From SAR202 cluster bacterium (GTDB lineage: Bacteria > Chloroflexota > Dehalococcoidia > UBA3495), in the NCBI GenBank assembly GCA_009392775.1, contig VFFT01000050.1, positions 1-32,084 on the forward strand: a stretch of 32,084 nt of DNA. Reading direction: 5' to 3'. Both the position numbers and the translations under genes were made by a program. The notes beneath the pieces were generated by a model that had not been told where the DNA came from, made no database searches, and saw nothing but the letters and a program-made list of their open reading frames with translations. Shown in pieces: positions 15,635 to 23,581 of the stretch. Positions within the stretch are counted from its first letter, which is position 1. Every line of letters begins with the position of its first letter.

Positions 15635-16546
15635 ATGCTTGATTTTCTAGGTTTAATGTGGGAACAGCTTATACAGGGACCTATGGTCAACAGTCTAGTA
15701 TTTCTTTACGCTATTCTCTTTGACAATTTCGGTCTGAGCATACTCCTCTTTACAGTTATCATCAGAGTAATTACATTACCTCTTACTCTCAAACAAATAA
15801 GACTTACCAGAAATATGTCCGTTCTACAGCCTAAAGTTAAGGCTCTACAAGAGAAATACAAGAATGACCGGTCTAAACTATCTCAAGAAACCATGAAGCT
15901 TTACAGAGAACATGGGATGAATCCCTTCGGATGTTTAGGCCCCATGTTGGTCCAGATGCCTATATGGATAGGTCTATATCAAGCCATTATTCAAACTTTA
16001 CCTAGCCAACCAGAGAGACTAATAGGACTTTCAGAAAAACTCTATTCTTGGCTACCACTTGTCAACGAAGCAGTGCCTCTAAATAGTGGGTTTCTTTGGT
16101 TAAACCTAGCCCAAGGGCCTGCCGAGCAAAAAGATTTCCTACTACCTGCATTAGTAGGTCTATCTATGTGGTCGGTTCAGAAAATGTCGATGGTTCCTTC
16201 GGCAGATCCAAGGCAAGCGCAAACCAACACTATGATGTTGTGGATGATGCCTCTGATGCTAACTTTCTTCTCATTCCAGTTGCCAAGTGGATTAGCACTT
16301 TACTGGGTGGCATCCAACTTCATACAAATGGGTATACAATATTTTATAACCGGTTGGGGGAATCTATTACCTGCACCAAAACAAGGGCCCGTAGTACAGG
16401 AAAAATCATCCGAACAATCGGTTGAAGAAATGGAGCAAAATGGAAACGATGGAAGTGACAGGGAAGTCAGTAGACGAGGCGATAGAGAACGCCCTAGAGC
16501 AACTCGGCGCAAACCGAGATCAGGTAGAAATAGACGTAATAAGTGA
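15635..16546 (+). CDS. yidC: membrane protein insertase YidC/Oxa1
   Basis: YidC inserts and folds membrane proteins alone or with SecYEG. This is the short form without the large periplasmic domain of proteobacteria. The first helix is at residues 18-40; VIIRVITLPLTLKQIRLTRNM has the conserved hydrophilic-groove Arg; the cytoplasmic hairpin contains LQPKVKALQEKYKNDRSKLSQE; the NPFGCLGPMLVQMPIWIGLYQAI segment begins the later helices; the last helix ends in ALYWVASNFIQMGIQY. The tail (about residue 255 on) is first Glu-rich, then very Arg-rich (RRGDRERPRATRRKPRSG), as expected for a ribosome-binding tail. TGGAG precedes the ATG. The tail overlaps khpB by about 107 bases. Confidence 0.95.
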   Translation: MLDFLGLMWEQLIQGPMVNSLVFLYAILFDNFGLSILLFTVIIRVITLPLTLKQIRLTRNMSVLQPKVKALQEKYKNDRSKLSQETMKLYREHGMNPFGCLGPMLVQMPIWIGLYQAIIQTLPSQPERLIGLSEKLYSWLPLVNEAVPLNSGFLWLNLAQGPAEQKDFLLPALVGLSMWSVQKMSMVPSADPRQAQTNTMMLWMMPLMLTFFSFQLPSGLALYWVASNFIQMGIQYFITGWGNLLPAPKQGPVVQEKSSEQSVEEMEQNGNDGSDREVSRRGDRERPRATRRKPRSGRNRRNK

Positions 16547-17084
16547 AGGCAAAGGTGGTATTTTAGGATTCGGGGCCGAACCTGCTCGAATTAGAGTCCT
16601 TATGCTAGATATGCCTACGGAACTATTACCTGTATCTAAACTAGTCTTGGACAATGTTATGAGGAACATGAATGTCAGTGCTTCATCTGCTGTTTCTAAG
16701 AATAATGATACTCAGTCCGATACTATCGAATTCGACATAGAGGGTGAAGACTCTGGTTTGTTGATTGGGAGACGAGGAGAAAGCCTAAAAGCTTTACAAT
16801 TTATAGTAAATCTGATCGTAAACAGGAAGACTGAAGGAAGAGTAATATTGGATGTGGAAGGGTATAAAGAACGGCGATATTCCTCGCTGAGAACCCTGGC
16901 TAACAGAGTAGCAGAAAGAGTTGTGGATGTTGGACAATCTATCACATTGGAACCCATGACTCCCAACGAGCGCCGCGTCATCCACATGGAACTATCCGAA
17001 AACAACAAAGTTGCAACCGAAAGCACCGGCATGGGAGACCAAAGGAAAATAACCATTTATCCAGCATCAGATAAACCCAACTGA
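16440..17084 (+). CDS. khpB: RNA-binding protein KhpB (Jag/SpoIIIJ-associated)
   Basis: This has the three-part Jag layout. The N-terminal Jag_N domain reads EVTGKSVDEAIENALEQLG and GKGGILGFG. A middle KH domain contains LLIGRRGESLKALQFIVN. A C-terminal R3H domain has RTLANRVAERV and MTPNERRVIHMEL. KhpB binds RNA with KhpA and is linked to cell division and shape in Gram-positive bacteria. I place the start at the ATG at 16440, with GGAG four bases upstream; 16449 is possible, as is a TTG at 16422. All lie inside yidC in another frame, so the overlap is real whichever is used. The Jag_N domain, at the conserved end of the protein, is encoded within the overlap. Confidence 0.93.
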   Translation: METMEVTGKSVDEAIENALEQLGANRDQVEIDVISEGKGGILGFGAEPARIRVLMLDMPTELLPVSKLVLDNVMRNMNVSASSAVSKNNDTQSDTIEFDIEGEDSGLLIGRRGESLKALQFIVNLIVNRKTEGRVILDVEGYKERRYSSLRTLANRVAERVVDVGQSITLEPMTPNERRVIHMELSENNKVATESTGMGDQRKITIYPASDKPN

Positions 17085-17097
17085 CACCATCACGAGG

Positions 17098-17126
17098 TTG
17101 ACACAGGCACTATATATCACTAGGAT
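17098..17126 (+). promoter_or_regulatory. promoter for the DUF35/thiolase operon
   Basis: TTGACA at 17098-17103 is a perfect -35 box, and TAGGAT at 17121-17126 follows after 17 bases (four of six consensus matches). A GATAAT at 17124-17129 overlaps it. The start would be near 17133, about 74 bases before the DUF35 gene. Confidence 0.65.
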
Positions 17127-17206
17127 AATCAAGACGCCATTACACTGGTTTTGGCCTTATACAAGGAATCTCGGATTCAGATCACAAACACTGAAAGGGG
17201 GACTCT

Positions 17207-17788
17207 ATGACTAGTCAGGGCTCTGAGCCACCAGTTGGACCACTAGACACTCATTCTGACGTAACCGCAGGACCTTTGGGAACTCACTCGGATGTATTGG
17301 GGGGTGCTGCTGCACCGTTAGTCCGTAGTTTAGATAACTTATCTCACGATACTATGGGCCCCTATAATATCGTTCCCGTAGCATCACAATTAACCCAACC
17401 ATATTGGGATGGAACAAAAGAGGGCAAATTGGTGTTACAACGTTGTCAAGGATGCGGATACTACAATCATCCACCTAACTACATCTGTATAAATTGCAAG
17501 AACAGAGACCACGAATTGGCGTGGGAGGAAGTTAGTGGAAGAGCAACTCTTTATACACACTATATTTGCTACGACACATCTGTATCCGGCTTTGAGGAAA
17601 AAGTTCCTTATGCGGTGTGCATAGTAGAACTTGAAGAACAAACTGGGTTATTACTTATGTCTAACATCCTAAATTTCGAATACGGAGAACTTGGTGAAGG
17701 TCTTACCATGGGCCTTCCTCTTGAAGTCGTATTCGAACAAATCAACGATGATGTTTGGATACCACAGTTTCAACCAAGAACTAGCTAA
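17207..17788 (+). CDS. DUF35 OB-fold / zinc-ribbon protein, thiolase partner
   Basis: Residues about 62-100 are the DUF35 N-terminal helix and rubredoxin-like zinc ribbon: QPYWDGTKEGKLVLQRCQGC with Cys80 and Cys83, and CINC with Cys94 and Cys97. The OB fold follows (VSGRATLYTHY, YAVCIVELEEQTGLLLMSN, GLPLEVVFE). Such proteins form complexes with thiolase-like or aldolase partners, as with the Ltp2-DUF35 complexes of steroid side-chain degradation. The first 55 residues are an extension beyond the usual start and hold two 11-residue repeats around THSDV. GGGGG lies six bases before the ATG. The thiolase-like gene follows after 45 bases. Confidence 0.88.
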   Translation: MTSQGSEPPVGPLDTHSDVTAGPLGTHSDVLGGAAAPLVRSLDNLSHDTMGPYNIVPVASQLTQPYWDGTKEGKLVLQRCQGCGYYNHPPNYICINCKNRDHELAWEEVSGRATLYTHYICYDTSVSGFEEKVPYAVCIVELEEQTGLLLMSNILNFEYGELGEGLTMGLPLEVVFEQINDDVWIPQFQPRTS

Positions 17789-17833
17789 CCCGTTTTAGGA
17801 ATAAACCAATATAAATATAAACAGGAGGACGTT

Positions 17834-19051
17834 ATGCCGATTGAATGGCCAAAAGGGAAACGCCCAGTATTCATAGGAGCAGGTAGTACCATGTGCAGGC
17901 GCTACTACGGCGGCAGTAAATCTGCGAGAGCAAACGAAGCAGCTCTCAATGCTATCGCGGATGCCGGATTGAAACCCTCTGATATTGACGGAGTAGCTTC
18001 ATGGGCAGACCCCAACTGGGGACCAAGTGTTAAGGGAGATCCTGCAGTCTGGTTGGATGCCAATCATATAATGTCAGCTATACCATTCGATAATGTCAAA
18101 TGGTGGATACAAACCGATCTGCCGGCGGCCGGGTCAGTGAGTATGATACATATAGCTGCAGCGGCTTTAGCTTCAGGAGTATGTAACTACGCAATTTGTA
18201 TAAGAACCGGCCATCATCCTGCTGGTGTAAGATACAGACAAGTGAGCGGCAGAACAGCTGGAGGATCCTCAGCTTTTTCAACTGTATATGGCCATGGTGT
18301 TGGAGGATCTGGACAAGCTATTACTTACCAAAGATATTTGGAAAAATATGGAGCCAAACGGGAAGAGTTGGCTGCATATGTTATCAATGCACATAAAAAT
18401 GCCCAAATGAATGAATACGCCGTCTGGAAGGGTCGCCAAATAACGTATGATGACTATATCAACTCACGACTCATCGCTTACCCAATGTGCGTTTTCGACA
18501 ATGACATGCCAGTAGATGGAATACAGGCGGTAATAATGACTACCGAAGATCGTGCCAAAGACACTCCTCATCCTGGAGGTTACATAGCTGGCATGGGGGC
18601 CAGCGTATGGAACAAAAAGAAAACTGGAGTTGTAGCATCTCTGGAGAACCAATACGAATGGGAAGGACAGCACGGTAAAAATTTGTTTGACAGTGCTGGA
18701 ATGAAACCATCAGATGTTGACTTAATACACCTATATGATGGATTCAGCCCTATGACATGGATGTGGCTAGAAACAATGGGTATAGTACCTGAAGGCCAGG
18801 CCCATAGTTGGATGCAAAACGGAACTATAGATATAGATGGACCTCATCCTATGAACACTGCTGGTGGTAACTTAGGTAATGGAAGAATCCATGGAATGAC
18901 CCACATATGGGAAACTGCTCAACAGATGATGGGAACAGCAGGTGAAAGGCAGCTGCCACGGCCTGGAGGACAAATGAAGAAGTTGGACGTGGCAATATGT
19001 GAAACCGGACCCCACGGTAATGGATCTAGCTTTTTATGCACTCGTGAATAA
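17834..19051 (+). CDS. thiolase-fold protein of the SCP-x/lipid-transfer (Ltp) type
   Basis: This 405-residue protein has thiolase-family landmarks: ANEAALNAIADAGLKPSDIDGV at the N-terminal half, VDLIHLYDGFSPM (Tyr301), NTAGGNLGNGRIHG, and GPHGNGSSFL at the C terminus with His394. At the expected nucleophile position near residues 98-103 it reads PAAGSVSM, with no cysteine, so classical thiolase chemistry is unlikely. Cysteine-less relatives paired with DUF35 proteins include the Ltp2 retro-aldolases, which act on acyl-CoA side chains with tyrosine catalysts. That role here is inferred. CAGGAGGA precedes the ATG. A strong terminator follows. Confidence 0.85.
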   Translation: MPIEWPKGKRPVFIGAGSTMCRRYYGGSKSARANEAALNAIADAGLKPSDIDGVASWADPNWGPSVKGDPAVWLDANHIMSAIPFDNVKWWIQTDLPAAGSVSMIHIAAAALASGVCNYAICIRTGHHPAGVRYRQVSGRTAGGSSAFSTVYGHGVGGSGQAITYQRYLEKYGAKREELAAYVINAHKNAQMNEYAVWKGRQITYDDYINSRLIAYPMCVFDNDMPVDGIQAVIMTTEDRAKDTPHPGGYIAGMGASVWNKKKTGVVASLENQYEWEGQHGKNLFDSAGMKPSDVDLIHLYDGFSPMTWMWLETMGIVPEGQAHSWMQNGTIDIDGPHPMNTAGGNLGNGRIHGMTHIWETAQQMMGTAGERQLPRPGGQMKKLDVAICETGPHGNGSSFLCTRE

Positions 19052-19059
19052 GAGTATCG

Positions 19060-19109
19060 AAAACTGGCTTTGTTGTTCTTTTGTTGTTGAGCAGCAAAGC
19101 CAGTTTTTT
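19060..19109 (+). terminator. rho-independent terminator after the thiolase-like gene
   Basis: AAAACTGGCTTTG (19060-19072) pairs perfectly over 13 bases with CAAAGCCAGTTTT (19095-19107), with a 22-base loop and a run of six T at 19104-19109. It begins nine bases after the stop. Confidence 0.88.
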
Positions 19110-19138
19110 GGCAAAAAAAATGACAACGGAGAAACTTC

Positions 19139-19840
19139 TTGAAGATAGGTATTGTATCAGATATACACTGCGATCTGCAGGCTTTCGAAACAGCTCTTTC
19201 CGAACTTAAAGGAGTAGACCAAGTAATATGTGCTGGAGATATGAACCTCCAGTATAGGTTCTCGAATGAAATATCTGAGATTATGCAGAAATATAGAATA
19301 CCGGTCGTAAGAGGAAATCATGATACAGCAATACTAGCTCCTGCAGGAGCTGTATTGAGAAAATCTGGCAATATCAAGCCAGATAACTTGCAACATTTAC
19401 AAAGAGTTCCATTGACACTTTCATGGAATATTGACGGCAAATTTGTGATGATGATGCATACTAGCCCATTGGATCCAACTGGGGGGACTGACGGAGGGAG
19501 AGCAGGATTGTTCCTACCGGGCGAGGGCGATAGATTGGCTCCGATTGAAGATGATCAAGGAGCTGTTTCCTCTGGTACGGACGACAATAGCTTCAGCGGT
19601 AAATTAGCTAAAATACCCAATCACCTACTACCTGAGGCCAAAGCAGACGTTTTAATTGTTGGACATACACATAGACCCCTAATAACGAATGTCGATAAAC
19701 AGTTACTTATCAACCCCGGATCACTTGGCCAACCCAGAGATCCTGACAAACCAGCCTTTAGAACTTATGCAATATTGGATACATCTACGTGGGAAGCCAA
19801 TATACATGGATTCGAACAGGCTCGTGATACTTGGGAATAA
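19139..19840 (+). CDS. metallophosphoesterase (calcineurin-like, YfcE type)
   Basis: All metal-binding motifs are intact: SDIH at residues 7-10, AGDM with Asp34, RGNHD at 58-62, MMHTSP as the later His, GHTHRP near residue 176, and LLINPGSLGQPRD. Family members are Mn/Ni-dependent phosphodiesterases or phosphatases; the natural substrate is unknown. The middle region (residues about 105-155) is a Gly/Asp-rich insertion longer than in small YfcE proteins. The start is TTG at 19139 with GGAG about 8 bases upstream. It contrasts with the motif-degraded relative at 12869-13429. Confidence 0.9.
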   Translation: MKIGIVSDIHCDLQAFETALSELKGVDQVICAGDMNLQYRFSNEISEIMQKYRIPVVRGNHDTAILAPAGAVLRKSGNIKPDNLQHLQRVPLTLSWNIDGKFVMMMHTSPLDPTGGTDGGRAGLFLPGEGDRLAPIEDDQGAVSSGTDDNSFSGKLAKIPNHLLPEAKADVLIVGHTHRPLITNVDKQLLINPGSLGQPRDPDKPAFRTYAILDTSTWEANIHGFEQARDTWE

Positions 19841-19946
19841 ATAGCAAAGCCGGTTACAGATTGTATCTAATGTTCACAGGTTTTATAGTATTGAAGTTAC
19901 AACAGCGTCTATCATCACGTAATATGATTATCAATCAGGTATAGAT

Positions 19947-21065
19947 ATGCTAAACCTGCTCAATGTTAAAATAACGCAGAAACAGATAGTAGGGTTAATA
20001 TTCCTAGGAATCTTGCTAATAATATTTATCTCTTTCAGCAGATTCCCTAAGCTTGACGAAATCAACGAAGACTTAGAGGCTGTTACAAAGCCGGTGGTAG
20101 AATGCTTTCAAGGATTTTGTGTTGAAACTGAGAAAAGCCTTTTCAATCGATGGAAGGATTTTTCAATCGCCTATTTCGAAATCATATCTGCAGGAATGAT
20201 ATTCGCATTTCTAGTAGCTGGGCTAACTGAAACTTTTATAATACCCAACAAGATAAACACTTACCGCGATAGAGGCGTTGTCGGTCAAACAATCATCGGA
20301 CTAAGCATAGGACCCATATGGAATCTGTGCTCAGCGTGTGTAGTGCCGATAGCCAATTCTTTCCATAGAAAAGGTTCGGGTAGCGCTTATGCTATAGCTA
20401 TGATTCAAGGATCATCCACACTTAATCTACCTGCCATTATCATGAGTATGACTATCTTCACACCTCTTTTAGGGTTAAGCAGAGTAATAATGAGCGTGTT
20501 TGGAGCATTGGTCATCAGCCCAATTGTGGCCCTGGCTGCTGGTGACAAAACATACCACAAGATCCCGAACGACACTGATAGCATACCAGTGGCTGAACCC
20601 ACACAAGAATCATTTTATTCTATGATATACCTAGGTATTATTAGTTGGCTGAAATCCAGTATGAAATACCTGATTAGATTAGGACCAATCATGATAGTAG
20701 CAGGGTTGGGAAGTGGACTGGTACTACAATGGATATCCTCAGAAACCGTATCTGGTTTCCTCGGAGACAATATAACAGGAATATTGATAGCAGCTACATT
20801 TGGATTGTTGATAAACGTACCATTATTGTTCGAAATCCCACTAGTAGCTCTGTTAGTAATAATGGGAATGGGCATTTCCCCAGCTGCTACTCTCCTGTAT
20901 GTAGCCGCTGCAGGAGGGCCAATAACATTCTGGGGCTTGACTCAAGTCTTACCCAAGAGAGCTATTATAGTATTTGCCATTGCCACGTGGACCACTGGAG
21001 TGTTGGGTGGCATTGTGGTTTGGATAGTCAGTTCCAATTTGACAAATATCTCAATTCTTACGTGA
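19947..21065 (+). CDS. permease of the DUF318/ArsP-like family
   Basis: This 372-residue protein has about eight to nine hydrophobic helices: residues 12-30, 75-95, 115-145, 150-170 and 172-195, then after a hydrophilic loop four to five more. The segment with LCSACVVPIANSFHRKGSG followed by IQGSSTLNLPAI corresponds to the CSCG..P..R.KG signature of DUF318 permeases, which include the organoarsenical exporter ArsP. Here the motif is CSAC (Cys128 and Cys131). The second half has the matching helix (LINVPLLFEIPLVALL). Two further cysteines (Cys53, Cys58) lie in the extracytoplasmic loop after the first helix. The substrate is unknown; no arsenic genes are near. The site before the ATG is weak. 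Confidence 0.8.
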   Translation: MLNLLNVKITQKQIVGLIFLGILLIIFISFSRFPKLDEINEDLEAVTKPVVECFQGFCVETEKSLFNRWKDFSIAYFEIISAGMIFAFLVAGLTETFIIPNKINTYRDRGVVGQTIIGLSIGPIWNLCSACVVPIANSFHRKGSGSAYAIAMIQGSSTLNLPAIIMSMTIFTPLLGLSRVIMSVFGALVISPIVALAAGDKTYHKIPNDTDSIPVAEPTQESFYSMIYLGIISWLKSSMKYLIRLGPIMIVAGLGSGLVLQWISSETVSGFLGDNITGILIAATFGLLINVPLLFEIPLVALLVIMGMGISPAATLLYVAAAGGPITFWGLTQVLPKRAIIVFAIATWTTGVLGGIVVWIVSSNLTNISILT

Positions 21066-21127
21066 TATCAATACTGTCTCTGCAAGACAGCTAACATAGA
21101 ACTTTAACCTGTTATTTCTTCTACATT

Positions 21128-21165
21128 AAAAAAGAGGCCTGATAACCTTCTGGTTATCAGGCCTC
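21128..21165 (-). terminator. terminator for the molybdenum hydroxylase gene
   Basis: GAGGCCTGATAACC (21134-21147) and GGTTATCAGGCCTC (21152-21165) form a perfect 14-bp stem with a TTCT loop. Six A on the plus strand (21128-21133) give a T-run on the minus strand, so it mainly ends the minus-strand gene. It may also stop the convergent permease gene, where the following TTATAT is weaker. Confidence 0.9.
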
Positions 21166-21191
21166 TTATATCAGCAAATTAGTGGGCTGAT

Positions 21192-23471
21192 TTAGCTCTT
21201 GTCCTTCTCCCAAAGAGCCTTCAAGACATTCCCGGGTTTCAGTGGTAATTCTCTTATTCTTACCCCGACTGCGTCGTATACGGCATTGGCAATTGCTGCC
21301 AACGGTGGTACTAAGCAAACTTCTCCTACACCCCTTATACCAAATGGATGTCCAGGATTCGGGACTTCTACCAACACTGTCTCTATCATAGGCATGTCTA
21401 GAGAAGTAGGCATACGATAATCAAGCAGGGTGGCATTGGCCATTCTGCCATCGTCTGTATAATAATATTCCTCATTTATTGCCCAGCCTGCTCCCTGTAC
21501 TGCCGCTCCCTGGAGTTGGCCTTCAACATAATCCGGGTGAATCGCAGTACCGACGTCCTGAATTGTAGTGTATCGAGCTATATCAACTTTACCCGTTTCA
21601 GGATCTACGTCCACATCCACTATGTGAGTTGCGAACGCGTTCCCTACTCCTCGTGGGGAAACGGAAGCGCTGCTAGATATTGGACCACCGGTTTCCATCT
21701 GGCGACCCGAAATCTGTTTGAAAGTTAGTTTCTGTTCTGGACTGCCTTGCCTTGAGAATGTTCCATCCTCAAATTCCACTTCTTCGGCTGAACATTCCCA
21801 AATCTTTGCAGCCCTTTCTTTCATCTGTTTGAGTATGTCATGAGCGGCATCATATGCAGCAAGACCAGTGGCAAATGCCGTTCTGCTTCCACCTGTAGTA
21901 CCTGTGAAGCCTACGGAGTTAGTGTCTCCTACTACAGGAAATACGTCTTCCGATTTTATTCCGAGAACCTCGGCTGCCTGCATAGATATAGCTGGCCTAC
22001 TACCACCTATGTCTACAGATCCTTCTATAAGAGTTATCGTACCATCTGGGTTAAGTGCTAAGTTACAACTCGAAGGGCCTCCTCCATTAAACCAGAATCC
22101 ACTGGCTATGCCTCGTCCCCTAACTTTACCACCCTTCTCAGATTTGTAATGGTCACTGTTCTTTGCAGCTTCCAACGTCTCTATATTGCCTACTTTCAGG
22201 AAAGTAACTCCACTTGCTTGCCTATCACCTTCAGAAGATGCATTCTTAATTCTGAATTCCATTGGTTCCATGCCCAACATCTCGCATATCTCATCCACAA
22301 CACATTCAGAAGCAAACGTCGCTTGAGGAGCTCCAGGAGCTCTGTAGGCGGCCACTTTTGGTTTATTTACAACAACGTCATGAGCATCTATCAAAAGATT
22401 CTCTGTCTTGTACATACTGAACATACACATTGCACCGGCATTAACTGGAGATCCAGGAAAAGCACCTGCTTCCATAGCCAGTTTTGCCTGAACAGCAGTA
22501 ATAGTCCCATCATTCTTTACACCAATTTTTACCTTGGCATAAGAACCTGCACCAGGGCCGGTTGACTCCAGAACCTCTGCCCTATTCATAGTCATTTTAA
22601 CTGGACGACCTGTCATCCTAGATATCGTAGCGGCTACTGGCTCAAAGTAGAAAGTAGTCTTGCCTCCAAATCCGCCTCCTATCTCCATCGGTATCACCTT
22701 GACCTGGGAAATTGGCACGTTCAATAGGGCAGCAATATTTGGCCTTATACCAAAATGTCCCTGAGTGGATGTCCAGATAGTTATCTCATCATCTCTACTC
22801 CACAAGGCGGTAACCGACTGTGGCTCAATATAACCCTGATGGACAGTTGGGGTGTTGAATTCTCTTTCTACAACTAGGTCGGCTTCCTTAAATCCAGCCT
22901 CAACGTCGCCAAGTACAAATTGGGTATGTGTAGCAACGTTACTGACCTCGCCAGTATCTTTACCAAGAGATACAGTAGTCATTTTTTCATGCAGTATAGG
23001 AGCTCCATCGGCCATTCCCTGTGGGGCTGACAGAACTGGCTGTAACACTTCATATTCTATATCTATAAGATCTAAAGCCTCATCAGCTGTATGAGCCGAC
23101 TCCGCAGCTACAGCTACTATGGCATGACCTTTATACAGAGCTTTGTCCTGAGCGAGTATATTCATAGTCAGAAATTTCAAATTGACCATAGGACCTTCAC
23201 CCAAGGAAACCATCTCATCCGGAGCTTGAGGCAAGTCTTTAGCTGTTATTATTTTCACGACACCCTCAAGCTTTTCAGCTTTGCTGGTATCTATGGATTT
23301 TATACGCGCATGCGCATGAGGACTCCTGAGAATCCTACCATGCAACATGTTAACCATATGCACGTCCGCGCCGTATTTAGCTCTACCAGTTACCTTGTCA
23401 ACACCATCGTGTCTTACAGGTCTGGTTCCAACGACTTTGTAGTTATTTGAGCTCTTAGAAGTAGTAGCCAT
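21192..23471 (-). CDS. xanthine dehydrogenase-family molybdopterin-binding large subunit
   Basis: This is the 759-residue catalytic subunit of a molybdenum hydroxylase. The a/b hammerhead domain begins at about residue 28 (TGRAKYGADV, then LRSPHAHARI). The molybdenum-cofactor domains show STQGHFG with Gln237, GIGGGFGGKT-like glycines at 264-271, AYRAPGAPQATFASE at 376-389, and RGVGE near the C terminus with Glu717 as the catalytic base. Substrates in the family are aldehydes, purines, aromatic heterocycles or CO and cannot be read here. These enzymes need 2Fe-2S and FAD subunits, and neither gene is in the window. GAGGAG precedes the ATG, and a good promoter lies 50-78 bases upstream. Confidence 0.93.
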   Translation of the reverse strand: MATTSKSSNNYKVVGTRPVRHDGVDKVTGRAKYGADVHMVNMLHGRILRSPHAHARIKSIDTSKAEKLEGVVKIITAKDLPQAPDEMVSLGEGPMVNLKFLTMNILAQDKALYKGHAIVAVAAESAHTADEALDLIDIEYEVLQPVLSAPQGMADGAPILHEKMTTVSLGKDTGEVSNVATHTQFVLGDVEAGFKEADLVVEREFNTPTVHQGYIEPQSVTALWSRDDEITIWTSTQGHFGIRPNIAALLNVPISQVKVIPMEIGGGFGGKTTFYFEPVAATISRMTGRPVKMTMNRAEVLESTGPGAGSYAKVKIGVKNDGTITAVQAKLAMEAGAFPGSPVNAGAMCMFSMYKTENLLIDAHDVVVNKPKVAAYRAPGAPQATFASECVVDEICEMLGMEPMEFRIKNASSEGDRQASGVTFLKVGNIETLEAAKNSDHYKSEKGGKVRGRGIASGFWFNGGGPSSCNLALNPDGTITLIEGSVDIGGSRPAISMQAAEVLGIKSEDVFPVVGDTNSVGFTGTTGGSRTAFATGLAAYDAAHDILKQMKERAAKIWECSAEEVEFEDGTFSRQGSPEQKLTFKQISGRQMETGGPISSSASVSPRGVGNAFATHIVDVDVDPETGKVDIARYTTIQDVGTAIHPDYVEGQLQGAAVQGAGWAINEEYYYTDDGRMANATLLDYRMPTSLDMPMIETVLVEVPNPGHPFGIRGVGEVCLVPPLAAIANAVYDAVGVRIRELPLKPGNVLKALWEKDKS

Positions 23472-23520
23472 ATTATATGCTCCTCGCTAATAAACATCTG
23501 TAGTAGATACAGTCGTATGA

Positions 23521-23549
23521 ATCTTAACACACGAACCAAGTTCTCTCAA
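23521..23549 (-). promoter_or_regulatory. promoter for the molybdenum hydroxylase gene
   Basis: On the minus strand TTGAGA (23549-23544) and TAAGAT (23526-23521) are exactly 17 bases apart, matching five and four of six consensus positions. It lies just after the end of the membrane protein gene at 23582, so the hydroxylase can be transcribed on its own. Confidence 0.6.
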
Positions 23550-23581
23550 TAGAAATGCGTTAACATAATGGAATGTGCTCC

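Noticed and set aside
22149..22565. A 138-codon plus-strand open frame inside the molybdenum hydroxylase gene
   Set aside because: It lies antisense to strongly conserved cofactor-binding domains and has low-complexity Ser/His/Arg composition with no family features.
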